From Beroe ovata (taxonomy: Eukaryota > Ctenophora > Nuda > Beroida > Beroidae): a stretch of 25,889 nucleotides of DNA. The first letter of the stretch is position 1. Each line of letters starts with the position of its first letter. The notes under the pieces were generated by a model. That model was given only the letters and a program-made list of their open reading frames with translations, made no database searches and was not told the origin of the DNA. Position numbers and translations under genes: made by a program. Shown here one piece after another: positions 19,601 to 25,889 of the stretch. The stretch lies in NCBI GenBank assembly GCA_946803715.1, contig CAMPET010000323.1, forward strand, positions 17,006 through 42,894. Reading direction: 5' to 3'.

Positions 19601-21900
19601 TGCCTGTGTTTAGTTGCATTATTAATTGTTTCATTAAACGAGCAGAAAATTGTGCATTACAACAATTTTATTTCAAATAATATGCATCTGCATTACCATT
19701 AAAAATCAGTCGATGTGGAATTTTATTTCGACCAATATAGAGATAGGGCTCCTCAGCCAGTTCTCTTAAAAACTGCGTACTATCAAATCCAGTATGTTGT
19801 TCATCTGATAATACTCTAGTGATCATTGAGTCAAAGCCTTTACCAGCGTCTTTGATGATACCACGACCAGTCTTGGAACAACACGTTATACCCATAGAGG
19901 ACATAATATCCACAGCAGTGTTAGGCATTCCTGAACATCATCATTATTATCATAATGTTTATTATATCAATATATAATTAAAAATCAGGTCGTACGAGCG
20001 AATGTTGACAACAAAACTGCTAAACACCTGCGACACAACTGCGACACGAAACAGCTGCGATACAACTGCGACACAACTGCGATGGTTAGTGCCCATCCTT
20101 CTTCGAAAAATTCTATCAGTTTTCGACCTTCATCGATCCATCATGCATAAGATAGAACATATTTTTACTGCAGCCCTTTTTTGTGATCCGGTAGTGAACT
20201 AATTCAAGTCTAGCTATGGAGAATATAGTGAGTCCTCGTGGACGTTTTGTAGAAATAAGGGGAATTCGAAATTGATTCCATGGAGGAGTCGATGCAACAA
20301 TAAGGCAGATGAAATTAAAACAACAATATGTCGCAGTTGTGTCTCAGGTGTGTCGCATTTGTGTCGCAGTTGTGTCGCATTTGTGTCGCAGTTGTGTCGT
20401 CAACATTCGCTCGTACGACCAAATATCATATACACCACCAATTCTTGGCACTGATATATAATGTTCGCTCATCTTTATATTGTATGGAAACGAGGCCAGA
20501 GACCACGGACGGGTCAGCTGCAATATTACTGCAATGTATATATCGGTATATCTTAATCTGTCCAGTTTTTCCTCATTATATTACTACAGTTCTCTGACAC
20601 CACTCGAGACTACGGGTCCCACCATGAAAACAGGGTGCATGTTGAATATAACACGGTCTGACACCACTTGAAAATGTCGAGCATTTCTAGACATCTCATA
20701 GCATGATTGGAGACGGGATTATTAATTCGACTTTTATTACCCTAATAAACAGAGCCTCCTTCATACTATTTAGTGGTACTATGTAGGAGATCCGAATAAC
20801 AGAGGCCATAGGCCTCGAGTCCTGCCAGTTTATAATTATGTTTCATTAGTTCTTACCGCATGCTATGACCATAACGCCTAACTTTTCGGCATATCTGCGC
20901 ATTTTCCTATTGCTAAGTGCCATGAGAATTGAAAGAGCAATACCAATCCTCTTATCCGTCTCTTCTTTACTTTCGTTGCGCTTCTCCAATAAGGCCCTCA
21001 ATAATGTGTATAGGTAGTCACATTTCCGCGACACAATCTCATCAGTAATTGCGTTGGGAGTGACTGACAATATTGCGTTATAATCGTGTTGTGATCCTGC
21101 GGAATGTAAGAGATCATCTTTTTAAAACAGTTAATTAGAAGGCTGTTGGCGATTATTTAACCACCAATTATTACATACCTTCTTTTTTTACGCGTAGCAC
21201 TGATGGTACTGCTTCAGATACAATACACTTTCTTTCTAACTTTATAAGCTTGCTGACTGTGGAGAGAATCTCCTCCTTCGACATACCAGGCGATGCCTGG
21301 AAAATATAATTTGTACGTCTATTGTGATGTTTATCTTCTCAAATGTCAATGCAATTGGTAATTATTCGGCATTCACTGTTTGAACTGGATTCCCAAACCT
21401 CATGATTGGTTGCGGTATTATCTGAGTTTCTTGATCGTTTCGTTGGACTGCATTCTCTGTTTTCCAGCTTATTCCTTAAATCTTCTATCTATGTTATAAT
21501 TAATCATCTTTATGTAAATAACAGTTTGCACAATATTTGTCGATCGATGATGGACCCTGTCGAGAATTTCGCTGACGCAAGCCGCTTCGCGGCATGCATC
21601 AGCGGTCTAGCATCGCCAGACCGCTGGCGATATTGGATGAATAACTGGCAGCTTTACCTTCAAAAACTCTTTATTGAGTGCTACAATCGAACGGGCATCT
21701 TTTCTGCATACTGCAATTGTGGCGTGACCGCTATTCGATGGAAAGGAACCTTTCAGCAGATTCATCAGACTATTGTACACGGACATGCTCTGCTCTGATT
21801 TGTTGAGAGAACTGTTGCGATTTAGGAGGACATAGTTCTTATCCCTCTCCCCGCACAGCTCGCATTCTCTCCACGTTTGAGAAAATGACTTACGCTTCAT
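16653..21900 (-). CDS. DUF6589 protein with C2H2 zinc finger, 14 exons
   Basis: A ~990-residue protein of the DUF6589 family, which is expanded in invertebrates and fungi and suspected to derive from transposons; its biochemical role is unknown. Exons: 21658-21900, 21179-21296, 20857-21096, 19697-19930, 19358-19603, 19004-19269, 18756-18914, 18292-18554, 18101-18246, 17890-18011, 17572-17853, 17277-17537, 16988-17176, 16653-16861. In order: N-terminal CELC pair (residues 13-16), helical region, CGDNFNRRIG (~310), PLGIIPEN (~415), GDYLTRER (~461), a C2H2 finger split by an intron (CRFC...H-x4-H, ~634-655), AYGDGDRETL (~715), HNTTI, and an acidic Asp/Glu-rich C-terminus. The GDN, LTxER and YGDGDR blocks are what I recognise as DUF6589. 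Twelve junctions agree in phase; those at 18292/18246 and 17890/17853 do not, suggesting indels or misread boundaries. Intron 3 carries a MITE and intron 1 a double-hairpin module. Confidence 0.8.
19989..20420. mobile_element. 432-bp MITE-like element with long terminal inverted repeats
   Basis: The ends ggtcgtacgagcgaatgttgac and the complement at the right end agree base for base, and inverted similarity continues for about 90 nt as runs of an 11-nt word (gcgacacaact) on the left and its complement on the right. Flanking octamers aaaaatca (19981-19988) and aaatatca (20421-20428) differ at one position and look like an 8-bp target-site duplication. 8-bp duplications with subterminal repeats are known for hAT, P and Zisupton-type DNA transposons. 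There is no internal coding sequence, so it is non-autonomous. It lies in intron 3 of the DUF6589 gene. Confidence 0.85.
20590..20830 (-). repeat. Diverged dispersed repeat, copy 2
   Basis: Reverse-complement relative of 8920-9190, with the same ordered blocks (gacccgtagt, gtggtgtcaga, cccgtctcc, ggcctctg.tattc). It lies in intron 3 of the DUF6589 gene, to the right of the MITE. Confidence 0.55.
21571..21628. repeat. Double-hairpin module, copy 1
   Basis: A 15-bp near-perfect stem (gctgacgcaagccgc with gcggcatgcatcagc, 3-nt loop) is followed by an overlapping 9-bp stem (cagcggtct with agaccgctg). The first 51 bases recur at 24694-24744 with one mismatch. It sits 30 nt inside intron 1 of the DUF6589 gene. 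Confidence 0.85.
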
Positions 21901-22145
21901 GCGGTGTCCCGGCCCTGTATCTGAAACACCGATATTCGCGCGCACTGTGATGATTCCATTTATGCCATAATTTAAACTTTGAATAATCTTGAACCTGTTT
22001 CGGTCTCATTGTCCTCTGCCGTGCTTCGTTCTGCTTCGACCGATTCCTAAAGTAGGAATTGTTGTTAAGTAATGTATACCCCATGGCTAATATGTCGTCG
22101 TTATTTTGGGTTAAGGACTTAAGTAACACGTGTTAATTTGGTCCT

Positions 22146-23531
22146 TTATGCTAGTCTTTCACCCTGATTAAAGGTACTTAGGAAGGTTCTCTTTTTCTTA
22201 TTCACCTCAGTTGTTGTTCGTTCATCTTCCGGAGGCGCTGTTGGCGATTCTCTCTGAATATTTGTCATTCAATATCCAGTCGACTTATAGTATCAGATCG
22301 GTAAAGAAAGTTCAAGTGACCTCTGACCAGTAACCAGTATAACAAGTGAAGAACAATTAGAGTGGAACCAATATATTTTAAGGTCATAAAGTAACTTATG
22401 CCTATGTTGCAATGTATCACAGAGGAGGAGGGACTCATATTTTCTCAAATTGCTTGTGGAGGAGTCGCAATTGTCACAAAGCAAAATGACTAGTTTGTGA
22501 ACCTTAGGGACTCCTTTGCCCACTATTTTCACACCACCGCAAGCAATATTGTGATCATTCCCCACTATACAATTCTCTTTGAAATAGAAGCAGATTTTCA
22601 TACCATTTCTGATTCTTCATCTAATTCTATGTCAGGCTGTCTTCCGGTTGAACAACGTCTGTAAGCCCCCCGCTGGTGCCTCAAGACGCATATCCACACC
22701 CCTGTGACAATAGGTATAAAAACGATCAAACTTAATATGTCTTGCTTGAACAAGAAAAGTCGGAACATGTTTTATCTGATGTTCTTTCTTGACAATTTAC
22801 TGAATTAGTGGAATAATGTCGCCAAAATCCTGTAAATGAGATAGTTCCATGATGACTGACTCGTCATGAATCACTTGTCGATCGCACTCATTAAAACTTG
22901 TCGTCATTTGTCTTTATACTTGACAATACAAAATCACGGCATACTGTTACACGTTGATCCCCATGGGAATCAGTTATCAAAGTGATGATTATTTATAGAA
23001 CTTCATTACGTGCTGTTTGATAGCCCTTGCACGGACTAGTGTGGAATATTTGTTTATACTTGCAGTGGCGTATTAGCATGAAGGCAGGTAACAGCCTATT
23101 TGTGAATTATTTCGTTCATATCTGCGCATTCATCTAGCCAATCACTTTAACTAATGACACCATTAAACGGCTGCAGTGCCATAAAAACGCCCCACCCAAG
23201 TCCCCGCAGCACCCTTATGGGGCCATGTAGGAGTGTAGGACAATGTGTTTCAATTATAAAAAAAGCAGTCGGATGCGACCTATATCATGTATATATTCGT
23301 CCTATATATAGTTATATGTGCCATAATTATGGGCCGAACATAGGTGTGCCATATATAGGCCGTATGAAGGTCGTAGCTTTTCGTAATTCTCCCCATGAAT
23401 GATACCTGCTAATGTACCTACTCACCAAATATTAGTGCACCGAGGATGGCAGTAATAACTGTTAGCAAGATAATCATATGATGAACTTCGAAATACTTTT
23501 CGATGTATTCTATGAAAGAACGCAAGCTCAT
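22146..23531 (-). CDS. 103-residue single-span membrane protein, three exons
   Basis: I do not recognise the family. Exons: 23426-23531 (ATG, 35 codons, strong donor G|GTGAGT), 22604-22701 (acceptor TATTGTCACAG, donor ATG|GTATGA) and 22146-22253 (acceptor AAATATTCAG, TAA stop). Phases agree at both junctions, and each exon length fits exactly. Residues 1-18 are polar, 19-42 form a hydrophobic helix (MIILLTVITAILGALIFGV) and 43 onwards is basic (RHQRGAYRR), then acidic (IELDEESEM) and Pro/Thr/Lys-rich. No signal peptide is evident ahead of the helix, so it is probably a signal-anchored protein with the basic side in the cytoplasm. It is the first gene of the minus-strand cluster; its stop is 245 bp before the DUF6589 ATG. 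Intron 1 is 724 nt and could hide another exon. Confidence 0.6.
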
Positions 23532-24693
23532 CGTTGACTGTCGCAAAATTAAAAGACGGAAGGTGGAAAAAGAGAAATAACTAACTGATGAAATGCCGGA
23601 ATTTATAGTGGCGAAGAACTGATGACGTTCATAGATAAGGAAGTAATGACGCACAAGCTTATCTCTGTCCCTATCTTCCTCCCGCATTGAGATAAAGTGA
23701 GCAGTATGATATCGTTGTAGGTGCATTTTCCGCAAATTATTGTGCGTCACTCATGTTTCAAGTTCCGAGGTCCTTAATTGGTTAATGAATGGGGCAGGTG
23801 CAGTGAACTTCCCTGCATTTTTGATTGTAGCAGGTGACTGACTTAGTTTTACTTTATATCATACACTTTTGATAACCTTTGTGATTTTCAAAGTTAAATG
23901 CATGTGTTGGAAGTTTTGAATACCCACATAAATATGTAGCAACTTTGTCTCAGCTACGCTATACTCGTTCTATAAAAGCCCTTCGTTACACAAACAAATA
24001 ATGTAGCCACTTAAATTCGAGCAATGATTCTCCCTTCAAATATCCTGAAATGAATGATGGTCATTACTGTTAATCAGTAATCCCTGCTAAGAGAACATAG
24101 GTACATTGAAGGAAATAGTTGGTTTAATTTATGTTGAACGAAAAACTCTATGCCCATCTGAATTATTCAGTGCTGTGCAGTGTGCACTTAAGCACAACAA
24201 CAGTCTTTATTGACATGAAAGTACTGAATTGAAATTAGATTTTGACAGATTGTTTGTTTCAGGTCGTGAACATGTTGCACAAAGACTCAAGATTTCAACT
24301 TCTGACTGAATAGAATGTCCCTTTATCTCACTCAAAAACCAGTTACCTGGTATTTCATCATCTAGACTTTCCTGTCACTGCTACACGCCTCCGATCGAAA
24401 CTTGTCAACAATCTGTGAGTGGCTGCTTGTACCATCGAGCTGTTATTACATCGAGTTGTTATAGTAACTTGACATCGATTAATATTACATTTATCGTTAT
24501 GGGATACTCACAAGGACCGAAAGTAACTCTTTGATATCTCCGCATTGACAAAATATACCACCTTTACACATTACTCAGACTACATCGAGTGTTCTACTTT
24601 CGCCTTATTACTAGCAAATCTTACCTGAGCAAAGGATCCCAAGTAAGCACGCGTTCCGGAGACGCGCCGCCGTACCATTTTCACTAGACCCTT
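23532..24693. other. Upstream region of the minus-strand cluster, no gene seen
   Basis: About 1.2 kb of AT-rich sequence. The upstream in-frame part of the long frame to 23750 has no splice support and is probably leader or chance. No tandem or inverted repeat stands out. Promoter sequences for the first cluster gene should lie here. Confidence 0.4.
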
Positions 24694-24744
24694 GCTGACG
24701 CAAGCCGCTTCGCGGCTTGCATCAGCGGTCTAGCATCGCCAGAC
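24694..24744. repeat. Double-hairpin module, copy 2 (second stem lost)
   Basis: Matches 21571-21621 with one substitution. The first stem is even better paired here (ggcttgc restores complementarity with gcaagcc), while the second arm of the second stem is absent because the sequence passes straight into the 151-bp repeat. Confidence 0.9.
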
Positions 24745-24894
24745 AACTGCCCGGCCCAGCTGGCCCTATTTGGGCTTTTGTTCATTTCTATTCACAGCCC
24801 AGTCCATGATCAAAATGCCGGCGGTCGAGTTGATATGATAATGAACGGTTTGGCAATTTGAGTTATCCATATTTGGCAGTCAGTGCAACATGAA
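24744..24894 (+). repeat. 151-bp direct repeat, right copy
   Basis: Identical to 9430-9580 and in the same orientation. It directly abuts the double-hairpin module, which the left copy lacks, and it is followed by sequence unrelated to that after the left copy. Confidence 0.95.
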
Positions 24895-25156
24895 CATGAG
24901 CAAATTGCATTGCCAATTTAAACCGATTACTTCGATAAAACGGCAACTTTTAACTTTTGCATTTTTTATTAACATGCACTTCTCAGTTGATGAATCTGAT
25001 TCTGAAGACAGGCAGCCGCGCGCGCCTGGGCGCGCATTGTTGTGGCGCGCGCGAACTAACGTTGAGTACTTTTGCGCGCGGCAACTTTGATGTAGGGCGC
25101 GATTCTGAACTCTGTGTACGTGGCGCGCACCCTTGAGTGCACAGGTTTCGTAAAGT
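24895..25156. other. CpG-rich patch
   Basis: Several gcgcgc runs occur between 25010 and 25130 in otherwise AT-rich DNA. A plus-strand frame from ATG at 24890 (66 codons) crosses it but looks like a by-product. No gene is supported. Confidence 0.4.
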
Positions 25157-25399
25157 AATTAGGGGCTATAGAAGGCCCTTAACTCGGGAACCGATGATCA
25201 AATCGACGTGAAATTTTGGCAGTCTGAGTTTCTAATGGTCCTTGAGCTATGGTAGCAGTTTCAAGTCAATCGGTCTACCGGTTTAAAAGTTATCCTCAAA
25301 TGCTCACTCAAACTGACATGATTTGGGTAAATTAGGGGCTATAGTGGCCCTTAACTCGGGAACCGATGATCAGATCGACATGAAATTTTGGCTGTCTGA
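25157..25399 (+). repeat. Pair of direct repeats of about 70 bp
   Basis: 25157-25229 and 25330-25399 share aattaggggctatag, ggcccttaactcggga, accgatgatca and tgaaattttgg with only a few differences, spaced about 173 nt. The second copy ends where the inverted-repeat element begins. Confidence 0.85.
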
Positions 25400-25885
25400 A
25401 TCAGGGGGCTGGCAAGCCCCCCGCGGCATCTGTAGCTAATGCTGAACGTGCGAGCAAAAAGGTCACCGACGAGGCCCGAAGGGCCGACTCGGTGAGCTTT
25501 ATGCGTTTATGTAACGCGCGAAAAGCTGCGGCGCTTGCCAGACCCTACTTTATGTTTTTACGGATTCGCCGAATTTCGACTATCTATAACACCGCTTATA
25601 TTTATCCGATTGTTATGAAACTTTGTATTCCGTCTATTTGGATCATAGAGAGGCAGCAACCAAAATTTCATGCCAATCGGATAAAAAATGACGGAGTTAT
25701 AACAACTTGAAATCGCCAAAATCGAGGGTGTTTGTCGTATTTTGGGCGACGATTATATATATAGATACATCAGTTCGAAACAACACTGCCCTCGGCCCTT
25801 CGGGCCTCGGGCAGTGCTCCCGGCCCTCCGGGCCGGGACCACGCCCAATTTTTCCGTGGCTGCGGGAGCTTGCCAGCGCCCTGAT
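25400..25885. mobile_element. 486-bp inverted-repeat element with internal GC hairpins
   Basis: 25400-25427 and the reverse complement of 25858-25885 agree at most positions (atcaggg.gctggcaagc.ccc), forming terminal inverted repeats. Inside are GC-rich hairpins: 25463-25495 (tcaccga and tcggtga arms around ggcccgaagggcc), 25784-25816 (cactgccc with gggcagtg, inner ggccc/gggcc) and 25819-25837 (cccggccc-tcc-gggccggg). No coding frame is convincing. Its right boundary lies close to the window end, so flanking duplications cannot be judged. Confidence 0.6.
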
Positions 25886-25889
25886 ACAT

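Noticed and set aside
19372-19680. 102-codon plus-strand frame
   Set aside because: Antisense shadow of DUF6589 exon 5.
21406-21798. 130-codon plus-strand frame
   Set aside because: Antisense to exon 1 of the DUF6589 gene plus the double-hairpin module; no homology or splice support.
22293-22601. Minus-strand Cys-containing frame of 102 codons
   Set aside because: It starts out of frame with the preceding exon and lies wholly between two splice sites that agree in phase, so it is more likely intron 2 of the small membrane protein gene.
25443-25500. Possible tRNA or structured RNA
   Set aside because: The stem-loops do not make a cloverleaf and are parts of the GC-hairpin element.

Overview
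The window is nuclear DNA of a eukaryote. Coding sequence on both strands is split into short exons with GT...AG introns, most of them about 45-350 nt and a few of 600-1000 nt. It is AT-rich, and carries a (GT)n microsatellite, tandem satellites, inverted-repeat elements and dispersed repeats. The recognisable protein families (DUF6589, a RecQ-type helicase, a long transposase-like protein) make me think of an invertebrate such as a sponge or cnidarian, but the sequence does not fix the species. There are no rRNA, tRNA, CRISPR or prokaryotic operon signals. Three isolated N bases, and several single-base frame breaks that splice-phase bookkeeping exposes, suggest a draft assembly with residual indels, or decaying genes. 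|| Layout. 1-3.9 kb: a probable two-exon minus-strand gene (197-1190), a satellite of about 21 nt and mostly non-coding DNA. 3.97-8.07 kb: a long intronless minus-strand reading frame of about 1,350 codons, broken by one in-frame TAA and one +1 frame change, resembling a transposon-encoded protein. 8.07-9.83 kb: repeats (nested inverted repeat, dispersed repeat, first copy of a 151-bp repeat). 9.83-10.79 kb: a small plus-strand multi-exon gene ending in a membrane segment and a basic tail. 11.08-23.53 kb: four consecutive minus-strand genes, in transcription order: a 103-residue single-span membrane protein, a ~990-residue DUF6589 protein with a C2H2 finger, a ~595-residue type I membrane glycoprotein and a ~517-residue RecQ-type helicase. 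They are separated by only 0.16-0.45 kb. 23.5-25.9 kb: non-coding DNA with the second 151-bp repeat copy, a double-hairpin module, CpG-rich DNA, a 70-bp repeat pair and a GC-hairpin inverted-repeat element at the window end. || How the genes may work together. The tight cluster joins a transposon-type protein, a DNA helicase and one to three membrane proteins, one with the architecture of a viral or endogenous envelope protein. That is an odd set for host genes and would suit a large mobile or virus-like element about 13-15 kb long. Perfect 151-bp direct repeats lie on either side of the cluster (9430-9580 and 24744-24894), but I cannot show they are its ends. Exon boundaries were read by hand and checked by splice phase; functions are inferred from motifs only.
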